DNA of 64,000 bases. Source: Glaciecola flavus (lineage in GTDB: Bacteria > Pseudomonadota > Gammaproteobacteria > Enterobacterales > Alteromonadaceae). Below the pieces are notes generated by a model. The model did not search any database. It was not told where the DNA came from and saw nothing but the letters and a program-made list of their open reading frames with translations. Made by a program: the position numbers and the translations under genes. Positions 43,701 through 51,558 of the stretch are shown here, in pieces. The DNA is taken from assembly GCF_042646125.1 (NCBI RefSeq), contig NZ_JBHRSW010000029.1:124001-188000 (forward strand), given 5' to 3'. Each line of letters starts with the position of its first letter. The stretch's first letter is position 1.

Positions 43701-44115
43701 ACAAAAAATTGAGCAACATCGAGCGCTTAGTGCTTGTTCTGGCTGTCATGAAAAAATCGATCCTTGGGGCGTCTTGCTAGAAAACTATGACGCACTGGGG
43801 CGTTGGCGTGACACCACTGAAACCGAACAAGCGCAATCCGTGCCTGTAGATGCAAGTTCAATATTACCAGACGGTACTGAAGTCAATAGCTTACTTGAAT
43901 TTCGTGTGTACTTGCGTGACGAGCGAGAGGAAAAACTAATGAAAGCCATTGTTCATCATATGATGCTTTATGCCTTGGGGAGAGAGCTAGACATACTCGA
44001 TGAAAAAGAAGCAGAAGCCATCTACTCGAGCTTTCGTGCATCGGGGTATCGTTTAAGCGCACTGACCAAAGCCATTGTACAAAGCGATGCTTTTACTAAT
44101 CGAGAGCAAGGGTAA
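40756..44115 (+). CDS. Membrane-anchored DUF1592/DUF1588/DUF1585 cytochrome c-like protein
   Basis: 1119 residues. About five membrane helices at the N-terminus (15-185; DUF2231-like, with RFHPLALHFPVVC) lead into a periplasmic part with a heme c motif CARCH (238-242). Then come DUF1587 (about 315-385), a carbohydrate-binding-like middle, DUF1595 (about 665), DUF1592 (about 775-905), DUF1588 (GLMTHASVLTINSDGEDSHP) and DUF1585. A second heme c motif CSGCH lies at 994-998, after a seven-proline run. Start is TTG with GGAG upstream; the next ATG would cut the first helix. Pairs with the DUF1552 gene 36 bp downstream. Function is unknown; probably periplasmic oxidation. Confidence 0.88.
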   Translation: MPELIYSPKRKLFVLGGLSLCGIALVLIWAMLFPVDGMSSGGLPRFLGRFHPLALHFPVVCLLLAAISEIAGLHIKTRFFAKVRFPMLLVGAFSAVITVMLGLMLASTEGHQGELISRHRAGGIVVAVLSCLTLLLYCSAKHMTKFRYYKHAYRFTLTCSVVAMMLTAHDGGSLVHGEGYLAEHAPEFLKKVLQSNKADKYETESHQNPQNSDKVSAISSAVLDRYEQELSPFIKAYCARCHGAGKQEANVRLDTLDPAFMQFSSQYEWQKVLDVLGAHRMPPDDAKQPSDAKRAQAITWIRDALHEHAYAKRAERKASSIRRLSRRELNYTYQDLFGVDADFATHLPSDAKSLHGYDTDANTLLVSMSDLKAYQEMARQAVSRYVEFASNDKRDTKQTDYYLVEMEDIYHYCRLEGDKLSYERAPAPMPFYAFEQAKMARQNKVAEYRYRDYGPLPFGQIPVGDVRGLGEGRGFARAHEQFMLIKTRHRVGEVVVNVHSATTGDSSGKGSRPKLRVEAGWRKEQSLRVKVVGEDDITAPLSSPQQSEFRFRLEDVVAPASATFYDENSEYNWLLLVFSNYARHEKGALGGSIYGQIDMNLASAQHVVPTFITQAANAKASQAQAEKAWREAQLPVLKLDAVEISITPVQEDQSSPFVIPAIAGMSEQEERKLVEQSLKKFLERAFRRLVSTTELADYFGLYKDLRRQGDSFKTALRETLAASLISPEFLYIGFPTSIQGNEQPAMQNVSYPLDHENHANSASSEEKNNYSHQVLASKLSYFLWSSMPDKRLRQLAHEGRLNDPYVLSTEVDRMLDDPKSRRMSADFVKQWLQLDKFDNITVAGDKFPEYGDELGQSMIQQSILRFQDNFHQNQDARKLYFSDHMILNKVLARHYGIENFESGEFDRVTLPNTDDSDWIPPNLGLMTHASVLTINSDGEDSHPIKRGVWLLERVFNEPPPPPPPSVPDLDPNNPLLAGLSLKQKIEQHRALSACSGCHEKIDPWGVLLENYDALGRWRDTTETEQAQSVPVDASSILPDGTEVNSLLEFRVYLRDEREEKLMKAIVHHMMLYALGRELDILDEKEAEAIYSSFRASGYRLSALTKAIVQSDAFTNREQG

Positions 44116-44151
44116 GTCACTAATGAATAGTACCTTAGCGGAGAGAGTGAG

Positions 44152-45504
44152 ATGAAAAATATAGTTAATATCAATAGACGTACATTTTTAAAAGCCGCTG
44201 GCTCGTCTCTACTGTTACCTGCCTTGCCCTCTTTTTTTCCACGAACCGCCAGCGCAAATGTTGCAACGCAAAAAACAGCACCTAGACGCATGTGCACGGT
44301 GTTTTTTGGAATGGGGGTATCCTTGCCACCCGATGATCATATTGCCTATCGCGATTGGCACTGGTTTCCCCATGAGACGGGTGCCAATTATACCTTAACA
44401 AAATCCACACTTGCGCTCGAACCTCACCGTAAACGCTTAACAATCATGTCAGGCTTATCTCACCCGCGCACGCGGACGATGTACTCGCATTCTACTGGCG
44501 CATATTTTTTGAGTGGTGCCGACCCTAAAACACCTGCTGGCAATGCCATTACCGCCGATCAAGTCTATGCTGAACATGTCGGTCAACACACTCGTTATCC
44601 TTTTATTACGATGGATTCTGAGGGAGGGATAGGTGACTTTAGAGAACCGACCACGTTATCGTATAATCGCTCAGGCCAACCTATCCCCTCAATAGGTAAG
44701 CCTAGGGGCGTGTTTAACGAGTTATTTGGTGTCGGTAAAGGAGATAAAAACACACAGCTTAGGGATTTTGGTCGCAATAAATCAATATTAGATAAAATGA
44801 CGCAAGACCTAAAAGTATTGGAAAATAAACTAGCAGGTGATGATAAAAACCGCCTGGAGCAATACTTGAGCTCAGTACGAGAATTGGAGCATCGCATTGA
44901 GCGAGCAGAAGCTTGGTTAGATGTAGAAAAGCCTCGAATCGACGAGAGTGCATTTAATCTCGATACTGATCCCATCAAAGATGGTCCGACAGAATTTATC
45001 GATGCTATGTACCAGCTTATGTATACAGCGTTTTTAACGGACAGTACACGGGTCATCTCCTATCAAAAAGTAAGGGAAAGCCCAGGTGGATATTCAGTAA
45101 AATTCTCAAAAGCAATAGGCTTACCGGGTCATCATGCTTTGTCTCATGGGTTTAATGAAGAAGGAGGATATGAGCGATGGGGACAATATGATGCCTATTT
45201 AAGTGAGCGTTTTGCTAAGTTTTTAAACATGATGAAAAGCACCGATGATCCCTTTGCCGAAGGTTCATTGTTGGATAATACCCTTGTCCTCTATGGCTCT
45301 GGCACCAGTACCGTGCACAATACACGTAATTTCCCTCTGGTACTCGCGGGGGGAGAAAATTTCGGATTTAAACACGGAGAGCACCGAAAGTATGATGAGT
45401 CTATTCCGATGTCTAACTTACTGAATACCATGCTTCAACAGCTTGGTGCGCCTATCTCAAATTTTGCGGATAGTACAGGCACGATAAAAAATATTTTAGT
45501 GTAA
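44152..45504 (+). CDS. Tat-exported DUF1552 protein
   Basis: 450 residues with a twin-arginine signal (NRRTFLKAAGSSLLLPALPS). The mature part carries DUF1552 features: a Ser/Gly-rich VSLPPDDHIA region, MSGLSHPRT, and a late LDNTLVLYGSGTS block typical of alkaline-phosphatase-like folds. Tat export implies folding, perhaps with a cofactor, before export. The family almost always sits beside DUF1592 proteins, as here, and the two are inferred to act together in the periplasm. The start behind GGAGAGAGTGAG is well placed. Confidence 0.9.
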   Translation: MKNIVNINRRTFLKAAGSSLLLPALPSFFPRTASANVATQKTAPRRMCTVFFGMGVSLPPDDHIAYRDWHWFPHETGANYTLTKSTLALEPHRKRLTIMSGLSHPRTRTMYSHSTGAYFLSGADPKTPAGNAITADQVYAEHVGQHTRYPFITMDSEGGIGDFREPTTLSYNRSGQPIPSIGKPRGVFNELFGVGKGDKNTQLRDFGRNKSILDKMTQDLKVLENKLAGDDKNRLEQYLSSVRELEHRIERAEAWLDVEKPRIDESAFNLDTDPIKDGPTEFIDAMYQLMYTAFLTDSTRVISYQKVRESPGGYSVKFSKAIGLPGHHALSHGFNEEGGYERWGQYDAYLSERFAKFLNMMKSTDDPFAEGSLLDNTLVLYGSGTSTVHNTRNFPLVLAGGENFGFKHGEHRKYDESIPMSNLLNTMLQQLGAPISNFADSTGTIKNILV

Positions 45505-45752
45505 GTTATTGAACAAAGACAAGGTTAGCTAAGAGTATTAACCACAATGTAACAACGTGAGAATCATAGCCTACATCACAGACACGATTTTGATTCAAAA
45601 AATACAGGCGCACTTGGACAAAACCAATCCTGTATCAGAGTAAATCAGCGCATTTCTCCAAGGTGGGGCTTAAGTTCGGACAGTGGCTCGATGTGGGCTA
45701 TTGGCAACTGTGTTTAAACGATGAATAACGTCAGGTGAAAGGACGCATTAGT

Positions 45753-46208
45753 ATGGATAAAAGCGACTCAAGGAATACACCACTGATAATTGGTGGTTGG
45801 CTAAGTAGTGTGGCAGCGCTACTGCATATCGCCTGTATTTTTGGTGGCCCAGAATGGTATTTGTTTTTCGGTGCCGGTGAAAAAATGGCGCAAATGGCTG
45901 CTGCAGGTGACCCTTATCCGACGATTGCAACACTTATTATTGCGTCGATTCTGTTCGGTTGGGCCCTGTACGCGTGGTCGGGTGCAGGCGTTATTATCAA
46001 GCTACCGCTGTTGCGCACGTGCCTAATACTAATCACCGCGGTCTATTTAATCCGAGGAATAGCAGGTTTGACAGTTCCTTTCTTTACCGATCATCCCGCT
46101 ATTCATCACAATTCCATGACTTTTTGGATAGTGAGTTCTGCCATTTGTTGTGTTTATGGATATTTCTATTTACAAGGCATATTACAGCATTGGCATCATG
46201 GTCGTTAA
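45753..46208 (+). CDS. Small four-helix membrane protein
   Basis: 151 residues from the ATG at 45753, behind AAAGGA; a GTG at 45735 would add six residues. About four hydrophobic helices (GGWLSSVAALLHIACIF, ATLIIASILFGWALYAW, TCLILITAVYLIRGIAG, FWIVSSAICCVYGYFYL) and a His-rich end. No family is recognised with certainty. It overlaps the next small membrane-protein gene, with which it probably forms a pair. Confidence 0.7.
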   Translation: MDKSDSRNTPLIIGGWLSSVAALLHIACIFGGPEWYLFFGAGEKMAQMAAAGDPYPTIATLIIASILFGWALYAWSGAGVIIKLPLLRTCLILITAVYLIRGIAGLTVPFFTDHPAIHHNSMTFWIVSSAICCVYGYFYLQGILQHWHHGR

Positions 46209-46497
46209 GTTACCTGTTTCCGTCAAAGTCGGTATCGCAGCCACACTGGTAGGTCTGTACGTTTTCACCCTGAGTTGGCAACTGTACGACTATTGGCAAG
46301 GCCCATTGCCCGGTTATCAGTTTTTTTTGGCGCCGGGGAATCTGTCGTTGGCTGTATTTTGGCACCCGATATTTACAGAAGAAGTCAATTTGTATCCTAA
46401 ATTAGGCATGATTTTAATTGGCCAATTTGTGATTGTAACCGCGTTCGTTGAGTTGTTTATGCGACTAAAACGACGCGTTCTTAATCTTCCCCGCTAG
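46198..46497 (+). CDS. Small two- to three-helix membrane protein
   Basis: 99 residues from the ATG at 46198, inside the last codons of the preceding gene. A hydrophobic helix (VGIAATLVGLYVFTLSW), a second (LGMILIGQFVIVTAFVELF) and a basic C-terminus. Not recognised. The 11-bp overlap argues for co-translation with its neighbour. Confidence 0.6.
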   Translation: MVVKLPVSVKVGIAATLVGLYVFTLSWQLYDYWQGPLPGYQFFLAPGNLSLAVFWHPIFTEEVNLYPKLGMILIGQFVIVTAFVELFMRLKRRVLNLPR

Positions 46498-46607
46498 AAA
46501 CTCAAACCTATCCCCGAAGGCCGATGTACGCATGGGTAGTGTATAGTGTTAACTTGTCTTATATTCCAAAAGGTTCTGTTTTCTCTGAGGTTTAAACATC
46601 AGTTAGG

Positions 46608-46862
46608 TCAATAATGATAACGGCATTGGGCAATGACGATGGCAGTATCAGTGACTTTATAAACGATTCTATGTTCTCTATCGATTCGACGAGACCAATA
46701 TCCCGACCAGTGATGCTTCAACGGTTCCGGATCACCAATACCTTCAAAGGGTAATCGAGATATTTCTTTAATTAGCATGTTGATTCGTTTTAGCTGCCTT
46801 CTGTCCACTTTTTGCCAATATAGATAGTCTTCCCAAGCCGTTTCTGCCCATGAAATGATCAT
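46608..46862 (-). CDS. yoeB: YoeB-type toxin
   Basis: 84-residue RelE-superfamily ribosome-dependent mRNA interferase. Family motifs: WEDYLYWQK, RINMLIKEISR, PFEGIGDPEPLKHHWSGYWS and the C-terminal RIVYKV...CRYHY, with the catalytic Glu/Arg/His region intact. It overlaps the yefM stop by 4 bp, so the toxin is coupled to its antitoxin. Confidence 0.94.
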   Translation of the reverse strand: MIISWAETAWEDYLYWQKVDRRQLKRINMLIKEISRLPFEGIGDPEPLKHHWSGYWSRRIDREHRIVYKVTDTAIVIAQCRYHY

Positions 46863-47113
46863 TCTTCAATTAGGCTCTTCTCAATGACTTGCCCTGCCTC
46901 TAACTCTTTGATTGCTTGATTTAACCTCTCAGCATTTTTAGGGCTGGCCATCAAGTAAGCAGTTTCCTCATACGCATGAAAATCTTCTAAGCTCATTACC
47001 ACAGCGGGGCGGCCATTTTGACGAGTGATGATAGTCGGCTTATGATCATCGTTCACTTTATCTAACGTAGCCGCCAAGTTTGTTCTAAACGCAGAATAAC
47101 TCATGGTTTCCAT
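46859..47113 (-). CDS. yefM: YefM-type antitoxin
   Basis: 84 residues: a Phd/YefM fold beginning METMSYSAFRTNLAATLDKV with TIITRQNGRPAVVMS, and a flexible acidic C-terminus for toxin binding. It lies upstream of yoeB in the usual order. The promoter region carries a TGTACA core, the known YefM operator sequence in E. coli, so autorepression is likely. The ATG follows AGGAGG. Confidence 0.93.
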   Translation of the reverse strand: METMSYSAFRTNLAATLDKVNDDHKPTIITRQNGRPAVVMSLEDFHAYEETAYLMASPKNAERLNQAIKELEAGQVIEKSLIEE

Positions 47114-47146
47114 AACATCCTCCTATTTAAGTACTCACTATAATAC

Positions 47147-47154
47147 TTGTACAA
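47147..47154. promoter_or_regulatory. YefM-like operator core
   Basis: TTGTACAA contains the TGTACA core to which YefM binds in E. coli, 34 bp upstream of the yefM start. Nearby GTAC repeats (47130-47165) may extend the site. Confidence 0.6.
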
Positions 47155-47240
47155 ATATACGTACGCAACTTGAATTTTATACGGCAGATACCGTAAGCTT
47201 AAGTATCTAGGACATAATAAATAAACGACAGGATCAAGAA

Positions 47241-49367
47241 ATGAAGAACTATTTAAAGCATCAGCAAAGCTGGCAAAGGCCTTTAAAAGGCAAGGCTAGT
47301 TTGGTAAACAAGCTAGTCAGTGTGTTACTGATAGCGACTTCCACTGCGTCGGTTTTACAGGCGCGAGAACCAGACTCACAAGCTCACTCAGCACTTGAGT
47401 ATCGAGACTTGTTTAATATTGAATATGCGGCTAACCCCACGATGATGCCCGATGGAAAACACGTTCTCTATGAGCGCCGCTCGATGGACATCATGACAGA
47501 TTCGCAGCGGATCAATTTGTGGAAAGTAGACTTGGAGGGTAAAAACCACCTTCCCGTTCTTTCGGACACAAAAAACCATTACAGCCCCGTCTTTTCCGAC
47601 GATGGAAGAAAGCTTGCTTACTTGTCGAGTAAAGAAGGAAAAGTGCAAATATACGTGAGAGATATGGCAACGGGCAATACTGCGCGTGTCACGGATGTCA
47701 GTATGAGTCCATCTGGTTTGCGCTTTTCGCCAGATGGACAACATTTAGCCTTTGTGATGTTTACGCCTGACAAAGTTAAGCCTTTATTCAGTCTAGACTT
47801 TAAACCAAAAGAAGCAAAATGGGCTGAAGAAGCACACTACATAGATCAAACTCTATTTCAGCGTGACGGCAGTGGTATGAAACGCCCTGGCAACATGCAT
47901 GTATATATTGTGCCTGCAATTGGTGGCACACCACGTCAGCTTACGTTTGGAAAATACGACTTTGCCAGTGCCGTGACTTGGAGTAAAGACGGTTCTCAAC
48001 TGCTCGTCTCTGCTAACTTACGTAAGGACAGCGATTTTGATGTGTTCAACACAGATTTACACCTCGTTGATGTAAACAGCACTGAAATTACGCCCCTGAC
48101 GCAATTTAGTGGCCCAGAAAATTCACCTATTTTTAGTCCTGATGGCAGCAAAATCGCGTTTACAGGCTTTGACGATAATGGTAAGTCAAATCAGATCACG
48201 CAACTTTATGTTATGAATAAGGATGGCAGTGATCTTGTGTCTCTTACTTCGGATTTGGATCGCTCGGTTGCAAACATCAATTGGTCAGAAAATGGTAAGG
48301 GACTCTATTTTAGTTACGACAACAAGGGAAAGAAGCACGTTGCTTACGTCACGCTTGGCGGCAAATTATCAATACTCAGTGATGCACTAGGTGGACAAAG
48401 TATCGGTCGCCCGTATACCTCTGGTGACTATACCTTTACGAAAAAAGGCGAAGTGGTGATTACCCGGTCAACGGGCGACCGTCCTGCTGATTTGGCACGG
48501 GTAACTAAACGCGGAAAAACCATTCCCTTAACCGATTTAAATAGTGACGTCTTTGACCATAAAACCCTCTATAAACCCGAGCTAATGACGCTGAAAAGTA
48601 GTGTTGATGAGCGTGAGCTGATGGCTTGGATTGTGAAACCACCTCAGTTCGATCCTGCTAAAAAGTACCCCATGATTTTGGAAATTCATGGTGGGCCGCA
48701 TACCGCATACGGACCCGAGTTCTCAGCAGAAGTACAAATGTTTGCCGCAGCAGGGTATGTTGTTTTGTATGGCAATCCGCGTGGCTCCACTTCGCAGGGA
48801 GAAGAGTTTGCCAACCTCATTGACAAAAACTACCCCTCACAAGACTACAACGATTTAATGGATATGGTAGACGGTGCAATTGCTAAGGGGTATGTCGATG
48901 AAAATCAGTTGTTTGTTACGGGTGGCTCTGGCGGTGGCGTATTGACAGCATGGATCATCGCAAAAACCGATCGTTTTAAAGCGGCGGTTGTCGCCAAACC
49001 CGTGATTAATTGGATTAGCATGATAGGTACATCGGATATCTACACATTTATGACGCGGTATTGGTTTACCGACTTACCTTGGAATGATATCGATCAGTAC
49101 TGGCGTCGTTCACCATTGAGTTTGGTTGGTCAGGTAAAGACGCCAACCATGGTATTAACCGGCGAGCTTGATGTTAGAACACCTATGTCAGAAAGTGAAC
49201 AATACTACGGTGCCTTGCGGTTAGAAGGCGTTGATAGTGCATTGGTAAGAATTCAAGGTGCTTATCATGGTATTGCCGCAAAACCATCTAATTTGGCACG
49301 AAAAATTGGGAATATTCTTGCTTGGTTTGACAAGTACAAAGAGACTAAAGAGCAAGAGGGCGAATAG
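47241..49367 (+). CDS. S9 family serine peptidase (prolyl oligopeptidase type)
   Basis: 708 residues. An N-terminal signal sequence (about 23-41, LVNKLVSVLLIATSTASVLQ) indicates export. A beta-propeller with WD40/TolB-like repeats (FSPDG, WSKDG, FSPDG, WSENG) spans about 60-420. The alpha/beta-hydrolase domain has nucleophile Ser563 in TGGSGGG, Asp644 in GELDVRTP and His676 in AYHGIA. All catalytic residues are present. It probably cleaves short peptides in the periplasm. Single gene; the next gene is a MipA-like protein 93 bp away in the same direction. Confidence 0.93.
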   Translation: MKNYLKHQQSWQRPLKGKASLVNKLVSVLLIATSTASVLQAREPDSQAHSALEYRDLFNIEYAANPTMMPDGKHVLYERRSMDIMTDSQRINLWKVDLEGKNHLPVLSDTKNHYSPVFSDDGRKLAYLSSKEGKVQIYVRDMATGNTARVTDVSMSPSGLRFSPDGQHLAFVMFTPDKVKPLFSLDFKPKEAKWAEEAHYIDQTLFQRDGSGMKRPGNMHVYIVPAIGGTPRQLTFGKYDFASAVTWSKDGSQLLVSANLRKDSDFDVFNTDLHLVDVNSTEITPLTQFSGPENSPIFSPDGSKIAFTGFDDNGKSNQITQLYVMNKDGSDLVSLTSDLDRSVANINWSENGKGLYFSYDNKGKKHVAYVTLGGKLSILSDALGGQSIGRPYTSGDYTFTKKGEVVITRSTGDRPADLARVTKRGKTIPLTDLNSDVFDHKTLYKPELMTLKSSVDERELMAWIVKPPQFDPAKKYPMILEIHGGPHTAYGPEFSAEVQMFAAAGYVVLYGNPRGSTSQGEEFANLIDKNYPSQDYNDLMDMVDGAIAKGYVDENQLFVTGGSGGGVLTAWIIAKTDRFKAAVVAKPVINWISMIGTSDIYTFMTRYWFTDLPWNDIDQYWRRSPLSLVGQVKTPTMVLTGELDVRTPMSESEQYYGALRLEGVDSALVRIQGAYHGIAAKPSNLARKIGNILAWFDKYKETKEQEGE

Positions 49368-49460
49368 TCTCGTCCTTTATGTTTTTTTGATGATTAAGCT
49401 AAATTGATAAGCTTGCCGTAACAATAGGCGTAATTAAAATAGAACTGGGTTTGACAGTGA

Positions 49461-50402
49461 ATGCATAAATTTATGGGTTTTTATCGTGCCTATCTCTTCG
49501 TGGCGGCATTGTGGTGTAGCTTAGGATACAGTGTTGTTGGTAAAGTTGCGGCAAGCCAAGACGCTAAAGAACCGGGGACTCGCGCCACACCTGAACGCTC
49601 CATCACCGGGTTTGAAGGCATAGACCAAGCACAGCCTTTATGGGAATTAGGCTTGGGTGGTGGTGTGGGGGAAGTGCCAAACTATCCGGCGTCATCTGAG
49701 CGAAATTTTATCGCCCTTGCTGCTCCCTATTTTGTCTATCGCGGAGAAATATTCAGAGTCGGAGATGGCAATGGCGTAAGAGCTGTCGTCGCTGAAGATG
49801 ACAAATGGGAGCTGGATTTTTCCTTCGGTGGCGCTTTTTCTGCGGATAGTGAAGACAACACGGCAAGGGAAGGCATGCCAGAACTTGATTTCTTATTTGA
49901 GGTGGGACCGCAACTTGTTTATCAGGTTAACAAGTACAGATTTGAAGGTGGAGGACAAGGGCGTTTAAATCTTAGGTTGCAGGCACGCTCTGTATTTAGT
50001 ACCGATTTGTCGTCGATACAGCATCAAGGCTACGTATTTGAACCCGAGTTACAGTGGCAGCAAAGAGGCTATTGGCGCGAACATACTGCGTTGAGTGTGC
50101 GCTTATCGAGCACTTTTGCGACAGAAAAGCTGCATGACTATTTTTACCAAGTCGATCAAGCCTTTGCTACGGACATGCGTCCCGAATTTAATGCCACGGC
50201 TGGCTACCTAGGTACAGAGCTGGGTGTATCACTTTCCTTTGCGATAAGTAAAAACGCGCGCGGTTTTATTGGTGGCTCTCTGCGCTTGCACCATGGTGCC
50301 GCCAACGAAGATAGTCCATTGTTCGAAGAGACGAACACCCTACAACTTGCCGCTGGCTTCGTTTGGCGTCTATATACGAGTAAAACGAAAGCGAGTTATT
50401 AG
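49461..50402 (+). CDS. MipA/OmpV family outer-membrane protein
   Basis: 313 residues: a signal sequence (about 8-32), then a mostly beta-stranded mature part with the family opening PLWELGLGGGVGEVPNYPAS, the middle LDFLFEVGPQLVYQV and a late GFIGGSLRLHHGAANEDSPL. In E. coli MipA is a scaffold for murein-synthesis enzymes, while other OmpV-like proteins are adhesins or porin-like. The C-terminal residue is not aromatic, unlike most barrels. Confidence 0.85.
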   Translation: MHKFMGFYRAYLFVAALWCSLGYSVVGKVAASQDAKEPGTRATPERSITGFEGIDQAQPLWELGLGGGVGEVPNYPASSERNFIALAAPYFVYRGEIFRVGDGNGVRAVVAEDDKWELDFSFGGAFSADSEDNTAREGMPELDFLFEVGPQLVYQVNKYRFEGGGQGRLNLRLQARSVFSTDLSSIQHQGYVFEPELQWQQRGYWREHTALSVRLSSTFATEKLHDYFYQVDQAFATDMRPEFNATAGYLGTELGVSLSFAISKNARGFIGGSLRLHHGAANEDSPLFEETNTLQLAAGFVWRLYTSKTKASY

Positions 50403-50531
50403 CAATATTTGGGCTAGATGCATGTAAAGGGAATAAAGCTAAGATTTTTACGCTGAAGGTATTGCGAGAAGTATCAACAAACCGCAGTTGTTGCCGTTAC
50501 AAATAAACAAAGAGCAAACTCGGTCGATCAT

Positions 50532-51398
50532 ATGCAAAACTTAACTCAGCTACACATTGATATGGCGAGAAATGCCACTGACGATTTTAATCTATTTCAC
50601 GACCGGCATCGTTGGAATTGGGTAAAAAACAATCCTTTTCATGGCCCAATAGCACTTGGCTTTCAGCTTGGTATGTACATCGAAAGCGAGCTTAAGCGAT
50701 CAAATGAAAAGCCAGCGCAGAGTTTTCGTTTTAGCACTTATGAGTTCAACTTTGCCAATCCTGCAAGAGTTGATGATAAACTTAGTCTAGATATCAAACC
50801 GCCACGTATTTCAGAGAAGCCAGAGGGGGAGTTAGTTTCGCAGCGGATCTGTTTAAAAGTAAATGGCAAGCCGGGCTTGATTGGTTTTTATCGACTGAGT
50901 AACTTTGCCACTATTGTTCCTGAGATAAGTGAACAAACTCCCAGTCAATTAATGCAATATACTGACAAAAGCTTTATTGAAGGCGATTTGTTTTTAAAGC
51001 GTAAATGGATGATTGTAGGCAACGCCAAGAATTTTTTGTTGAGTGCCTTTGCCGATCAAACATTGTTTATTGACGAATTTGCTGACAAAGTCAGTTTTCC
51101 GAACATGTATCCGATGTCTTTGATCTCCTCGGCTCTGCTCGAACGCGCTCAAGCAAAACACTACGACTTAATTGGTAACCCTTTGATTTATGTTTCTCAA
51201 CATTTGTGCATTGACAATCAACAAGTACAAAATTTAAGAAGCAATGATTGTTTGCAAATGTTGGTAAAGGAAATAAGCGATGAGGGGAGTAACATTGTGC
51301 ACTTGCACTGTTGTGCTTGGGTAAAGCAAGCAAGCCCGCTATTTTTTGCGTCGCTTAAACTCAGTCCACTACAGTCAATATTGGCAAAATCTGCTTAA
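50532..51398 (+). CDS. MaoC-like hot-dog-fold protein
   Basis: 288 residues, soluble. The N-terminus carries a hydratase-2-like pattern: NATDDFNLFHD with the Asp-His spacing of MaoC enzymes, followed by NPFHGPIALGFQLG, and strand-rich sequence after it (FRFSTYEFNFANPARVDDKL). A second half repeats a similar layout (KWMIVGNAKNFLLSAFADQ), suggesting a double hot-dog. Substrate unknown; acyl-CoA or acyl-ACP hydration is the family activity. It ends at the edge of repeat D, whose stem begins at the stop codon. Confidence 0.6.
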   Translation: MQNLTQLHIDMARNATDDFNLFHDRHRWNWVKNNPFHGPIALGFQLGMYIESELKRSNEKPAQSFRFSTYEFNFANPARVDDKLSLDIKPPRISEKPEGELVSQRICLKVNGKPGLIGFYRLSNFATIVPEISEQTPSQLMQYTDKSFIEGDLFLKRKWMIVGNAKNFLLSAFADQTLFIDEFADKVSFPNMYPMSLISSALLERAQAKHYDLIGNPLIYVSQHLCIDNQQVQNLRSNDCLQMLVKEISDEGSNIVHLHCCAWVKQASPLFFASLKLSPLQSILAKSA

Positions 51399-51540
51399 AC
51401 AAAGTGGCTATGGTAGATATAAGTAGAGATTGGGAGAGCAAGAACGCTGCAAGTATATCCATATACGCTTTGGTTTTTCATCCATGAAAAACAAATTTTG
51501 CTCCCCCAATCTTTACTTATATCTACCATAGCCACTTTGT
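51397..51540. repeat. Structured inverted-repeat element D (three-way junction)
   Basis: Outer arms of about 44 bp (51397-51441 and 51497-51540) pair with three mismatches. The core holds GTATA/TATAC around TCCA (51452-51465) and GTTTTTC/GAAAAAC around ATCCAT (51472-51491); the loops read TGGA on the minus strand. The core matches element B in the opposite orientation; the outermost 30 bp of stem does not. It lies between convergent genes and could also act as their terminator. Confidence 0.85.
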
Positions 51541-51558
51541 TCGACACTCAAAAAAGCG

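Noticed and set aside
45570..45640. ATACAGG...CCTGTAT inverted repeat upstream of the small membrane proteins
   Set aside because: Seven-base arms with a loop over 20 nt; too weak to call a terminator or operator.
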